This document shows, one piece after another, positions 1 to 12,004 of a DNA stretch of 64,000 bases; positions within the stretch are counted from its first letter, which is position 1; the number at the start of each line of letters is the position of its first letter. This stretch comes from Tamarix chinensis. Taxonomy: Eukaryota > Streptophyta > Magnoliopsida > Caryophyllales > Tamaricaceae. Position numbers and translations under genes: made by a program. Under the pieces are notes generated by a model, which ran no database searches, was not told the origin of the DNA, and was given only the letters and a program-made list of their open reading frames with translations. The stretch covers positions 54,562,707 through 54,626,706 of the forward strand of contig CM060174.1 in assembly GCA_030549775.1 (NCBI GenBank), written 5' to 3'.

Positions 1-1227
1 TTGGGACACCACTATGGCATCGTTGGTGGTTGATGTAACAAATTCTACCCACTTGGATCTCCTACTAATATATAGAGGTTACCAAAGTATAAAGGAAATG
101 GACCCATAAAATCTATCCCCCTAAATAAAAGACTTTTGCCTATATAATGTTTTTTTATGACATCTCTTATGTTTGAGATAGGCTTCTTAACCTTTCACAT
201 TTCTCACATCTTTTAGTGAATTTGTATGCATCCTACTGGATTATGGGCTAGTAATAGCTAATCTAGAGCACCTCGGTAGTTGTTATTATCCTAACTAAAT
301 GTCCTCTATATAGTGATGAATGAAAACATGTCATACTTGCTTGTTGATGGTTTTATAGTATGCATCTCCTAAAAAATAAGATTGGGGAAAAGCTTATATA
401 ATCAAGGGTCATCCCGATAGTACTTCATTACCTAAGAGAAAATTCATTTGATTTCTTGTGCATTCATTCTAGGAGGATGGATCCTGCTTTCTAAATAATT
501 ACCTATATTAACATACTAGGGTTCTTACAAATGCTGCATCATTACAATTTTTTCAACCCAAACTTCTTCTACAATAGTAGTTCCACCATATCTCATCTTA
601 TGATATTCCTATATGGACAAATGATCTGCTATCTAATTTACTACTCCCTTTTTATCCTTAATTTTTAGATCAAATTATTCAAGGATTAAAATCCACCAAA
701 TGAGTTTGGGTTTGGCATCCTTCTTACTGACTAGGTACCTAATAGTAGCATTGTAAATGCATATGATTTCTTTTGCCACTATGAGATTAGCTAAATATTT
801 AACAAAAGGAAAAACTACTACCATTAAATTTTTATTTGAGGTAGTATATTTAATTATAGCATCATTAATAGGTTTTTTTTAGCAATGTAAATGGAATGAA
901 AAACTTTGTTCCTTTTTTCCCCAAGCACAACACCTAATGCAATCCACTAGCATCATGCATAAGCTCAAAAGGTAAGAACTAGTCAGAACTAACAATAGCC
1001 TATAAATAAATAAGATCATGCTTAAATTTACCAAAAGAATCCTTATGCTTCTAAGTGAAAGGAAACTCTATATCTTTTTGTGGTAATGATCACAAGGACT
1101 TAACATTCTTTGATAAGTCCTTAATGACTCTTTGATAAAATCTTGTACCTTAAGAAGCTTCTCATGCCTTTTACTGTGTTAGGTGGTGGAAGTTTTGTGG
1201 TAATATTAATCTTTGATCAATCCACTT
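1..1227 (-). pseudogene. Relic Ty3/gypsy pol (RT thumb, RNase H, integrase)
   Basis: Read on the minus strand, this stretch carries decayed gypsy pol. Near 1090-1227 is the RT thumb/connection (KLPPPNTVKGMRSFL-like). Near 640-720 is the RNase H region (DAKPKLIWWIL, then FDLKIKDKKGV). Near 170-260 is part of the integrase zinc finger, and at 1-120 the start of the integrase core (GIDFMGPFPLYFGNLYILV). There are many stops and frameshifts and no long ORF survives. The wording resembles the Athila/Tat side of Ty3/gypsy, which is an inference. The reading does not stop at 1227: it resumes for about 25 bases at 8191-8215, across the younger element inserted at 1228-8185. The rest of its RT is missing, and its integrase end lies beyond the left window edge. 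Confidence 0.75.
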
Positions 1228-2086
1228 TGATGGAAACCTATTAGGGTTTCTCGAAAGGATCGAAAGATTAATTGAGTGCAATGTTCGATTCGCCGGTTCA
1301 GCCTAAGGAACAACTCCAAAGGAAGACCAAAAGATTTAGAGGCACAGTTTGTACAACGACAACTGAAATTTGAAGAGTGAATGATCTAGATCGATCAAAG
1401 GTAAGAGAGCAGATTCAGAAGAACGAGCGAACGAGAGAATCGTCGAGAGAGAGAGAGAGACAAGTCGCGAGAGAAGAATCGAGAAAAACTCAGCCAAAAT
1501 ATTCAGTCAAAAGTATTGTCCTGTTACACATTGACCCAGCTATTTATAGGCGTAGTATAGACCGTATGTCAACGTACAAAATACACAATACAGACCTTCG
1601 AATACACGCTATATCTACAACGGAAAGGCCGATCGGCCTGATTGCTTTGGGCCAATAACTAGTCGATCAGCCCAATCAAACCCCAAAATAAAAATGTCCC
1701 AAATACAATTAAGTTTAGGACTTAATTCCCATCAGCTAAAAATAACACTTTAGCTAATCATGGCTATTAAGGATTGATTAATCCACAATCCATCTAGTCC
1801 AAATTAAGAACCAGGTGGCGGATTATACAACCGACCTAATTTCCATTAGCCAATTTCGACCGGCGAATGCATCATATGGGACTACAATTTATTAACAAAA
1901 AATCACATAATCTGCACACTTCAGATACATAATCTGCACATTCCAGCAACTGTATCCAAAGATCCACAGAGTCCATATGCTGCATTACACTCCTATTTAT
2001 TCACCAAATAAGACAAACAATTATAAGTAAATAATTCACAGCAATTTTCAAAATTAATTAAATATAAATTCTTAAGATTCACATCA
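1228..2086 (-). repeat. 3' LTR of the gypsy element
   Basis: 859 bp, the left copy on the + strand, near-identical to 7328-8185. A TATA-like TATAAATA lies on the minus strand at 1541-1548. A GA run at about 1445-1460 is longer than in the other LTR. The pol frame enters this LTR and ends at 1993. Confidence 0.93.
1541..1548 (-). promoter_or_regulatory. TATA box in 3' LTR
   Basis: TATAAATA on the minus strand, in the same LTR position as at 7639-7646. The 7639-7646 copy, in the 5' LTR, would have driven the element. Confidence 0.55.
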
Positions 2087-5000
2087 TTCCCCTCTTCTTG
2101 GAAAGGTTTCGCATCTGAAACCTGAATAAGTCCCAGAAATGGACTAAGATCAGCCACATTAAAAGAATTACTCACATTCCCAAATTTAACAGGTAAATCA
2201 ATTTTATAAGCATTATCATTAATTTTCTCTAATACAGTAAATGGTCCATCTCCTCTAGAGTCCAACTTTAACTTTCTAAAATTTGGAAACCTTTCTTTCC
2301 TAAGGTGAACCCAGATTAAATCTCCAGGTTTAAAAATCATTTTTCTCCTTCTTTTATTAGCAGGTTCAGCCATCTGTTGTACCTTTTTGTTAATCTGTTG
2401 GCTTACAGTCTCATGTAACCTTTTCATATTATCAGCTCTAGATTTAGCATCAAAATTTTACAATTCAGCATGAGGCAAAGGACTCAAATCTAAAGGAGTT
2501 AATGGATTAAAACCATACACAATCTCAAATGGAGTTTTATTAGTTGTAGAATGTAAAGTCCTATTATAAGCAAATTCCACTTGAGGTAAAACATATTCCC
2601 ATTATTTAAGATTCTTTCCAAGGACAGCTCTTAACATGTTTCCTAAAGTTCTATTTACTACCTCAGTTTGTCCATCAGTTTGAGGGTGACAAGTTGTAGA
2701 AAACAATAACTTAGTCCCTAATTTTCCCCACAAAACCTTTCAAAAATGACTCAAAAACTTAACATCTCTGTCTGAAACTATAGTCTTAGGAATACCATGT
2801 AATTTAACCACATTAGAAAAAAATAATTCAGCCACCGCTACAGCATCATTTGTTTTATTACAAGGTATAAAATGAGCCATTTTACTGAACCTATCTACTA
2901 AAACCATTATTGAATCCTTAGCTCTATTAGTCCTAGGTAATCCTGAAACAAAATCCAAAGATACATCAACCCAAGGATGGCTAATGACAGGTAAGGGAGT
3001 ATATAAACCAAAAGGTTTTGAAGTAGTTTTTGCCTGCCTACAAGTAATACAGTTGACACAATGTTTTAAAACATCCTTTTTCATGTATGGCCAGTAAAAA
3101 TGTTCAATTAAAACATCTCAAGTTTTCTGAGATCCTAGATGTGCCATTAACCCACCACTATGGGCTTCTTGAATTAATAAACCTCTGTAAGAGCATGCAT
3201 GAATACACAACCTATTTTCCCTAAAAAAATATCCTTCATTAATGAAATATTTTCCTTGTGAGGAAACTTCACACCTTTTATAGATTTCTTTAGAATCAAT
3301 ATCTTCTAAGTATAATAGTTTAATACTGGAAAAACCTAATAAAGTAGTATCAGCAGCATTTAGTAAAGCATATCTCCTAGATAAAGCATCTGCAACTATA
3401 TTATCACTACCTTTCTTATATTTAATTATGTAAGGAAAACTCTCAATGAATTCTATCCATCTACCTTGTCTTCTATTTAACTTTGATTGACTTTTTAAAT
3501 ACTTAATAGCTTCCTGATCAGTATTAATTACAAATTCTCTATGCCACAAATAATGTTGCCACACTTCCAAAGCCCTTACTAAAGCATACAGTTCTTTTTC
3601 ATAAGTAGAATAATTCAAAGTACTGCCATTTAATTTCTCACTAAAATAAGTTATTGGTTTTCCCTCTTGAGAAAGTACAACCTATATTCCTAACCCTGAA
3701 GCATCACAATCTAATTCAAACATCTTTTCAAAGTTAGGAAGACTCAACACAGGTGCTTGGGTTAATTTAGTCTTAAGTATCTCAAAAGATTGTTGTTGTT
3801 CTAATCCCCAAGTGAACCCATTATCCTTCTTTGTTATGGTAGTCAAGGGAGTAGCTATAGTACTAAAGTTTCTCACAAGTCTCCTGTAAAAAGAACACAA
3901 TCCATGAAAACTTCTTACTTCAGTCACACTCTTTGGAACAGGCCATTCCTGAATAGCTCTAACCTTTTCTTCATCTACAGATACACCCTCTTTTCCTACC
4001 ACAAATCCTAATAAAACCACACTTTCCAAACAAAATCTAGACTTAGCTGAATTAGCATAAAGCTGTTATGTTTTAAACACATTCAAAATAATCCTTAAGT
4101 GTTTCAGGTGTTCCTCTAAAGATTTACTATATATAAGTATATCATCAAAATAAACAACCACAAATTTTCCAATAAATTCCCTCAACACATAGTTCATAAG
4201 TCTCATAAAAGTAGTAGGAGCATTTGACAACCCAAAAGGCATCACTAACCATTCATATAATCCAAAATTAGTCTTAAAAGCTGTCTTCCACTCATCTCCT
4301 GGTTTCATTCTAATTTGATGATACCCACTTTTTAAATCTATTTTGGAAAATATAACAGCACCATGCAATTGATCCAACATTTCATCAAGCCTAGGAATTG
4401 GATATCTATACTTGATAGTTATTTTATTTACTACCCTGATATCCACACACATCCTCCAACTACCATCCTTTTTAGGTACTAATAACACTGGTACTGTACA
4501 AGGACTCATAGACTCCTTAATATATCCTTTACTTAACAGTTCAGAGACCTATCCTTTTAATTCCTTAACCTCTTCAGGATTGGCTCTATAAGCAGGTCTG
4601 TTTGGTATAACAGCTCCTGGAATAAAATCTATTTGATGTTCTATTCCCCTTAATGGAGGTAATCCACTAGGAATGTCCTCAGGAAACAACTCACTATATT
4701 CTTCCAATAACTGTTTCACTGTACTAGGTATTTCTTCAATTATTCCTCTCTGACACTCATAACAGTCCTTAAAAATCATCAAGTACACATTAGCATTTCT
4801 TTTCATTGTCTTTCCTACATCCTTACCTTTAGCATAAAATCCAGAAGTCCCTTTCATGTCCTTTGAACTAAGATCATTCTCCAAATTAGACTTAGATAAC
4901 TCCTTATAATCAGATTTAATTTTAGTTTGATCCTCAAATATTTCTTTTGGAGTCATAGGTGCTAAGACAATCTTCTTATCATCCTTCTGTACTGTATACC

Positions 5001-5459
5001 TATTTTTATAGCCATCATGTATTACCTTCCTATCATATTGCCAAGGTCTACCTAACAACAGGTGAGCAGCAGGCATAGGAACTATGTCACATAAAACAGA
5101 ATCTTCATATTTTCCTAGTTTTAAATTCACTAAAACTTGTTGACTAACTTTAACATCTCCCAATTCATTAAGCCACTGCAATCTATATGGTTTTGGATGT
5201 TAAGTAGTGGTTAATCCTAACTTAGACACCAACAGGGTACTAGCAGCATTAATACAACTACCACTATCTATGGCCATGTTAAAACACTTATCATCAATTA
5301 AACATCGGGTATGGAATATATTTTCTCTCTGTATAGCATTAGAATCAGGTAATTTATTACTATTTAAAGCCCTTCGAACCACAAAAAGATCCTTACTCAC
5401 TGGTAATTCTACTTCCTCTTTTAGGTCACTATTATCCTCTCCAACTATATTGACCTCTT
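1993..5459 (-). pseudogene. gypsy pol: protease, RT, RNase H, integrase (one frame, many stops)
   Basis: The minus-strand reading keeps one frame over about 3.5 kb. Domains in order: retropepsin with the D-S-G triad (IDSGSCINAAS, about 5250-5280) and the LLGRPWQYDRKV downstream motif; RT with the catalytic YFDDILIYS (about 4140-4160) and [12 protein letters not shown]; RNase H with [13 protein letters not shown] and an intact [11 protein letters not shown]; integrase HHCC half [11 protein letters not shown] and core with [12 protein letters not shown]; and a C-terminal GPF motif (RGDGPFTVLEKINDNAYKI). I do not recognise a chromodomain. Premature stops lie at about 5197, 4546, 4063, 3679, 3115, 2737, 2602 and 2458, all in frame and without indels. 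The frame crosses the polypurine tract and ends inside the LTR. The protein would have replicated and integrated the element; it is now dead. Confidence 0.93.
2087..2102 (-). other. Polypurine tract of the gypsy element
   Basis: The minus strand reads AAGAAGAGGGGAA directly against the 3' LTR. This is the expected plus-strand primer site. It lies inside the pol reading frame. Confidence 0.8.
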
Positions 5460-6632
5460 CCTCTTCTTCTTCAGATTCAGATTCTATATCTCCAGACTCT
5501 CTAATTAAAATGTTTCTCTTGTTTGGACATTCAGAAGCTATATGTCATAATCCTCCACATCTAAAACATTTAATATCCCTAGTCCTGTTTGATCCATTTA
5601 CAGGGTTTTTCATCACATTCTTACCCTTTTCAAACTTCTGTCCTACCTTAACTTCATTGTTTCTACCTTTAAATTCAACCTTACTATTATTCTTCCAGTT
5701 TTCAGAAGTATTTCCCCCAAAATTTCTCCTTACTGTAGTCTTAAACCCAATCCCAGGGGGTTTAAATTGTCTAGATTTCCATAATTGAATCTCTATCTTA
5801 GTAGCTATATTCACCATTTCATTCAAAGTTCCACAAGGATACAGTTCTACTTTATCAGCTATCTCTGAATTTAATCCACTCAGAAACCTAGCCATGGTAG
5901 CATCATCATCCTCAATAACTCTTGTCTTAATAATCAAAACTTCTAGTTCCTTATAATAGTCATCCACTGTCCTCACTCCTTGACTAATAGTTTGCAACCT
6001 CTTATGCAATTCCCTATAATAGTAACTTGGCACAAACCTCTTTCTCATTAAGGTTTTAAATTCTGCCCAAGTCTGTATAGGTGGTTCCCCACACCTTCAT
6101 CTAGTTAACACCAAATTATGATACCAAGAGGACGCATACTCAGTAAATTCTACTACAGCCACCTTAATTTTCTTTTCTTCAGAGTAATTATGACACTCAA
6201 ATACTAGTTCTATTTTCCTTTCCCATTCAAAATAATAATCAGGGTCATTCCTGCCATTAAACCCTAGTATACTAAGCTTAAGATTATTTAAATTCCTATC
6301 AATGAACTCTAATTCCCTATCTTGCCTATTGTTCTGTCTAGGCATCCTATCACTATTGTGAGATACTTGGTCTTCCAACTCCTCTAGATTAGTTATGGGT
6401 GGAATTCTAATCCTAGGATCCATTGGAGCCCTTCCTAAAACTCCTGCTTGATTAGTTTCAACTCTGTTATGTTGCAACTCATTGATTCTTACTTCCTGTT
6501 CCCCTAATCTTTGTTCTAGGTTAGCAGATAAAACAGCAAATTGTGCAGTCATTTGTTCTTGAAAAGTTCTAAGGTTTCTAGAAGATCATTACTAGACACA
6601 GATTGATTAACAGACTGACCATTGTTAGACAT
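5460..6632 (-). pseudogene. gypsy gag, broken by two stops and a frameshift
   Basis: This is capsid/nucleocapsid coding sequence upstream of, and in frame with, pol. The likely start is the ATG at 6632-6630 (MSNNGQSVNQ), but a single-base shift near 6560 separates it from the frame that runs from 6552. A retrotransposon gag core follows (ILGFNGRNDPDYYFEWERK, then RFVPSYYYRELHKRL). A CCHC zinc knuckle starts CFRCGGL near 5550 and continues HIASEC after an in-frame TGA at 5542-5544. A second TGA sits at 6094-6096. Both TGA codons could come from CGA by C-to-T change. An acidic linker (ESESEEEEEV) leads into protease. Confidence 0.9.
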
Positions 6633-7312
6633 AATGAAATTTTTAGATTTAAACAACTAACACAACAGCAATTAATTAACAGAAACAACTTATTCAAGAA
6701 TTTCAGACAAACAGAACACACAGTATAGCCTCAAGAAGTATTACAGTATCAAAGATTAACAGAAATAGCAATAGTAAAGCTTACTCGGACTTATTCAATG
6801 TCTATAATAATTCGACAATAATGACTAAGTAAAAGGGAACGATATTACCGCATCTGCTTAAGCAATTAATTCACTTATCTAGTGTACCCCTCTACTTGGA
6901 GGTCTATCCCTTTTTCTCGAAACCAAATGGTTCGTCGGTTATGTTACATGTATACTTATTAACAAACAAGTAATTTGCGAAGAAATTGGAAATTAAGTAT
7001 AGCAGATAGTAGTATTAAACAAGAAAAATTACGAATCGAGGTTACCAACAACAATTTGTCGCACTGTCAGTCAAGATTCAAGTTCTTGACCAAACCCTAG
7101 GTCGATTAGGGTTTCTCTTCGGACTTTCAAAACAGCGGACAAAAACACTTTAATCATCGATTTTTAGAACGACGAAAATCGAAACAGTCCTCGTCGCTGT
7201 AAACCCTAAAATTTCACACCTCAAGATAGGGTTAGCGAAATACAAAAATCGACTCAAAAATGGAGGAAAACTTAATCAGTAACAAAGAAACTACGAGCAC
7301 TCTAATAATCGA
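6633..7312 (-). other. Untranslated leader between PBS and gag
   Basis: About 680 bp with no ORF of note, between the primer site and gag. This is where a packaging signal would be expected, but I see no specific structure. Confidence 0.6.
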
Positions 7313-7325
7313 GGCTCTGATACCA
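7313..7325 (-). other. Primer binding site (tRNA-iMet)
   Basis: The minus strand reads TGGTATCAGAGCC, the standard 13-nt complement of the initiator-Met tRNA 3' end, two bases from the 5' LTR. Confidence 0.92.
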
Positions 7326-7327
7326 AA

Positions 7328-8185
7328 TGATGGAAACCTGTTAGGGTTTCTCGAAAGGATCGAAAGATTAATTGAGCGTAACGTTCGATTCGTCGGTTCA
7401 GCCTAAGGAACAACTCCAAAGGAAGACCAAAAGATTCAGAGGCACAGTTTGTACAACGGCAACTGAAATTTGAAGAGTGAATGATCTAGATCGATCAAAG
7501 GTAAGAGAGCAGATTCAGAAGAACGAGCGAACAAGAGAATCGCCGAGAGAGAGAGAGACAAGTCGCGAGAGAAGAATCGAGAAAAACTCAGCCAAAATAT
7601 TCAGTCAAAAGTATTGTCCTGTTACACATTGACCCAGCTATTTATAGGCGTAGTATAGACCGTATGTCAACGTACAAAATACACAATACAGACCTTCGAA
7701 TACACGCTATATCTACAACGGAAAGGCCGATCGGCCTGATTTCTTTGGGCCAAATAACTAGTCGATCAGCCCAATCAAACCCCAAAATAAAAATGTCCCA
7801 AATACAATTAAGTTTAGGACTTAATTCCCATCAGCTAAAAATAACACTTTAGCTAATCATGGCTATTAAGGATTGATTAATCCACAATCCATCTATTCCA
7901 AATTAAGGACTGGGTGGCGGATTATACAACCGACCTAATTTCCATTAGCCAATTTCGACCGGCGAATGCATCATATGGGACTACAATTTATTAACAAAAA
8001 ATTACATAATCTGCACACTTCAGATACATAATCTGCACATTCCAGCAACTGCATCCAAAGATCCACAGAGTCTATATGCTGCATTACACTCTTATTTATT
8101 CACCAAATAAGACAAACAATTATAAGTAAATAATTCACAGCAATTTTCAAAATTAATTAAATATAAATTCTTAATATTCACATCA
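7328..8185 (-). repeat. 5' LTR of the gypsy element
   Basis: 858 bp copy matching 1228-2086, with TATAAATA on the minus strand at 7639-7646. It is followed by the TSD copy CACTT at 8186-8190. Confidence 0.93.
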
Positions 8186-8215
8186 CACTTCCCTATCTTT
8201 TAGTAATACACCTGA

Positions 8216-9850
8216 TACACACACATACACAAGACATATATAACTATTTTTTGTACACATTTCAGAAGGGGATTAACTTAGATTTCTATGAAGTGCATCC
8301 TTTGTGTAAGATGATATAGAAGGTAGTAAATTAAATGAGAAAATGATTACTTTTTTTCTTTCTTTTCTTTTATTATTGAGCAGAGATTTGTGAGTATATT
8401 TTTAGAATATTTTGAAATAGCTTAATCCATTTTTGGAAGCCATATTTACAATTGATACTTGTAAAATATCTTTTACATCGTTATATTACAAGTTATTGTT
8501 GTAATTATGTGTAGGAATTGCCAAATATACACTAGGGTTTGCATACCAAGATGGAAATTAGCCTTCATTAAGCAAGAATTAAAGCTTAAGAACTAGGTTA
8601 TATACATAAACATAGAACTAAATTCTCTAGAAACTAGACATTGGATGAAAATTTTATAGGCTACACAATCTTGTATACATTATTGTTGGTGATTTCTATA
8701 AGTTATGGGTCAATATGATGTTTTAGAGCGAAGACACATATTTCTATTATAACAGGCCCACCTACTATTTTCTATGCTAAGTTTTCCTGCAAGTGAAATA
8801 TGTGAAATATATGAAACATTATCATTCCAATGTGTATCTTCAAACCTCCTTTTTGAAACATGAGATTGAGGTTGAAGATCATTTACATCTTGCATTTTTT
8901 TTAACTCAAATGTTACACAACCTCTTTTAGTTATTAATTTTTGGCTCTTGTGCAAAATGTTTGTATGTTGTATGACATATCATTTTTTTTATAGTATTTA
9001 GGTGTTAGAATTTCAAAGTAATGTTTCTATGTTGAGTTTTTCCACTTTTACCAGTTAACAAATGATAAGTGTTATTATAAATTTATGTTCCCTACTCCAC
9101 ACTTCCATTAGAAAATAGGAAAACCATTTTTTTATAGCAATCAAAAGTTTGTTTAAATATTAAAAACTAAAAAATTCTAGAATAGTAGTGATTGCTAAAT
9201 TTCAAACCCATTTTCAAGACTATTGATAACAAATGGAAGCATCATAAGGAATAAATGTAGTGACATCCACAAAATCATCTACTAGCTCAACAAATAATGA
9301 ACTAAACCTCAACAGATACAAATACATTAGCAAAGATACAAAGCAATGATCAACTTATGTTAAACATTTAGTCACAACAAACCTTGACTTTGATGATGAA
9401 GGGAAATCAAAGCCCGATAATCAAGTTTATTTCTTGATTCAAAGATCGAGCACACAGTCAAGAAAATAAAATATAGACTTCAAACCAAGTCAGAATATCA
9501 TATATGAGCAAGTGAAAATAGAGGTTAAAGGTGGCAAGAATATGGAGGCTAAGAGAAGGCATATGGATGTTTCAATCAAAAAAAAATTTAGAGGTAAAGA
9601 CGAGCTTGGAAGGAATAAATTATGGAGAATGCCAGTAATAAAATAGATCTAAGCCAATGAAAATGGAGGTTGGGGAAACAAGAAGATGGATTCCTAGATA
9701 ACATGTGAAGATGGAGAGCTAGTGAAAATTGAGGTTAGGGTGATGGGAAGATGGATGACAAGAGAAGGCGTAAAAGTGAGGCCAATCGTGAAGGTGGAGG
9801 CCAAGCGTGAATGTTTGGTTATAAAATTTTATGTTTTTCTTTTATTCGGG
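8216..9850. other. AT-rich non-coding stretch
   Basis: I see no gene. The first 30 bases after the gypsy element continue the older relic. The rest is AT-rich without protein homology I can recognise. From about 9,500 to 9,800 the + strand is purine-rich with short GGAGG/GAAGATGGA repeats. Confidence 0.5.
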
Positions 9851-11890
9851 TTAGAGTTTAGGTTTAACACCCCTCCCCACTTATTTTAACCAAATTTTTG
9901 GTAACAAATCACCTTACTACTTTTTTTTATGAAAACTAGTTTCACCTAAAATAGAAGTAGGTATATACCTACTTATGGGTTTCCACTTTTAAAAAGCAAA
10001 TTTAATAATTATTTCTTATAATTAATTTTATAAAACTTAGTCCAAATAATAATACTAATGAAAAATTACTTTTTATAATTACTTTCATTAAAACTACTTT
10101 TCTTAAGTAAAAACCAAATAGCATCTAGGTCTACGTTTTCCAAGTCCAGATGGTTGGTATAAACTATTATCTAAATTAGGCTATGTAGTTTAAATTGTAT
10201 AAATAAATTTTTGTCTTGTTATTTCCATGAGAATAGGTTTTAGAGGTTGAAAACCATTTATATTATTACTCGTGGGGTTTTTGTGAAAATGTGGGTGTTT
10301 TAGCTATCTTAAGGAAAAATTGATCAATTTGGGTAAAATATGAAACCATTGGTATTTTAATGTGTTCGTTGGGTCAACACATGCTAAATATATTCTATGG
10401 AATATTTGATTAATTATAAATAACCTAATTCTAAGAAAATGTGAAAATGGCTTTTATTGGGAATATTAACTCAAGAGTCGGGGTCATTATCACATGCGTA
10501 AGACATTGGAGTTGGACCTTAGTTTTCTGATATGTTTCTACTCTTATTATATTAGGAATAATTATTAAATGTTGTGGTTATATGAGCCTTATGGTAAAAG
10601 TTATGCTCACTTTGTGGAATTTAGGGGTTTCTTAAGAGAAATATGGCATTTTCCTTATGAGATGCTCTGACCTTTGTGTGTTTTGTGTTTAATATGCTTT
10701 AAACAATCATGTTAAGTTTGATTTGTGTAGCTTGGATTCCTATATTATTATCTGCATGAGTAGCTCTAGAAAGATAATAATGCAGAAGACATTAATCATT
10801 TAAAGTGAAAAATTATGTAAGGCAAGGCTAAAGTGTTGTATGTCTAATCCATGGGACAATAATAATGTCTTAGGTTCATTTTTTCCTAAGAATAATTTCA
10901 ATCTATCCTACCATATAAAGAATATTGTGGTTTCTAGGCTCAATATAAATAAGAATATGATCTTGAGATAAATAGCAATGAATAAGATATTACTTAATTA
11001 AAGTGAAATATTAGATGAGTTAGGACTGAGGTATTTTTTCCATTCCACCAAACAATAATAGTCACTTAGGAGCATTTGTCTTAAGATGTGCTTTGTACCA
11101 TTCCACTAGTTTGAAAATAGTGGTCAAGAGCACATTACCTTGGTATATGTTAGGTTTGTTCCACCGGATGATAATAATGGCTAAGGATATTTTTGCCCTA
11201 AGAGGTGCTTCAGTCCATTCCACCAAATTAAGAATAGTAGAGTCCCTAAACTCAATGTAAATAAGAATATGGATTATGATTATATGTATTAATGGCTTAC
11301 AAAATAAGCATTATCTTATGTCATATTATGCTAATCATTATTCACGCGTACTCTTTAATGTGACCTTATAATATTGTGTAACCTTGTTATGACTTTATGG
11401 TTACCTTACTAAGTATGTAACGTACTGATTACCATTTTCATGAGTGCTACTCATTTCCACGAGTAGAGAGCCTAGTTGAGTTTATGCAAGTCATTCAAGA
11501 CCTACTGGATGACTCTGCTACTTATGAAACCTTTCTTGGGGAGGATTGATATTATGTTATGCTTAGGATTTTGGGACATAGAGTCATGTTATCTAGTTTT
11601 TAGTTTAGCCCATATACTTGTTGGGACTCTTAGTTCTAAGGTATCTCTTTTTATATATTTTGATTGTTGTACTTGGAGTTAATCTCCAAACAAATATTTT
11701 CATTTATTAATCTATCTCATTCTTAGTTCTATCATGTTTTAAGTTTTAAATGTCTAGCCTTATATTCCATATAAGGATGGCATACTAAGCTAACTTTATG
11801 TCGGGTATGGTAATAACACCTAATTATGATGCTTTTATGTTTCTATTTAAACGAAAATTTTCAGTAGTAAATTTTGTGATGTTATATTTA
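9850..11890 (+). repeat. Decayed long-LTR copy A
   Basis: From about 10,200 to 11,460 this matches 20,820-22,250 over long stretches in the same orientation. The reverse complement of 23,396-24,500 matches too. Shared landmarks include the tandem CCATTCCACC...AATAATAG block at 11,030-11,240 and the GTAACGTACTGATTACC/CACGAGTAG segment near 11,415-11,465. It fades out at about 11,885. Left edge uncertain. Confidence 0.65.
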
Positions 11891-12004
11891 TGGTGGTCTA
11901 ATGGATTTATTCATATTATTTTTTTGATTGAATATTAAGTGAAACTTGTATCCCTCATTGATTGATAATACCTTAAAATGAAAGACAACTTGAATTGGAA
12001 AAAT

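Larger units (their letters stand above)
1228..8185 (-). mobile_element. Full-length Ty3/gypsy LTR retrotransposon, inactivated
   Basis: This is a complete element in minus orientation. It has two LTRs starting TGATGG and ending CATCA (1228-2086 and 7328-8185) and a 5-bp target duplication CACTT at 1223-1227 and 8186-8190. A tRNA-iMet primer site lies next to the 5' LTR, and a polypurine tract next to the 3' LTR. A single gag-pro-RT-RNase H-integrase frame runs from about 6552 to 1993. The LTRs differ at more than a dozen positions and in the length of a GA run, so the insertion is not recent. The internal frame has about ten in-frame stops and one frameshift near the gag start, so it cannot make a functional polyprotein. 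It sits inside an older gypsy pol. Confidence 0.95.
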
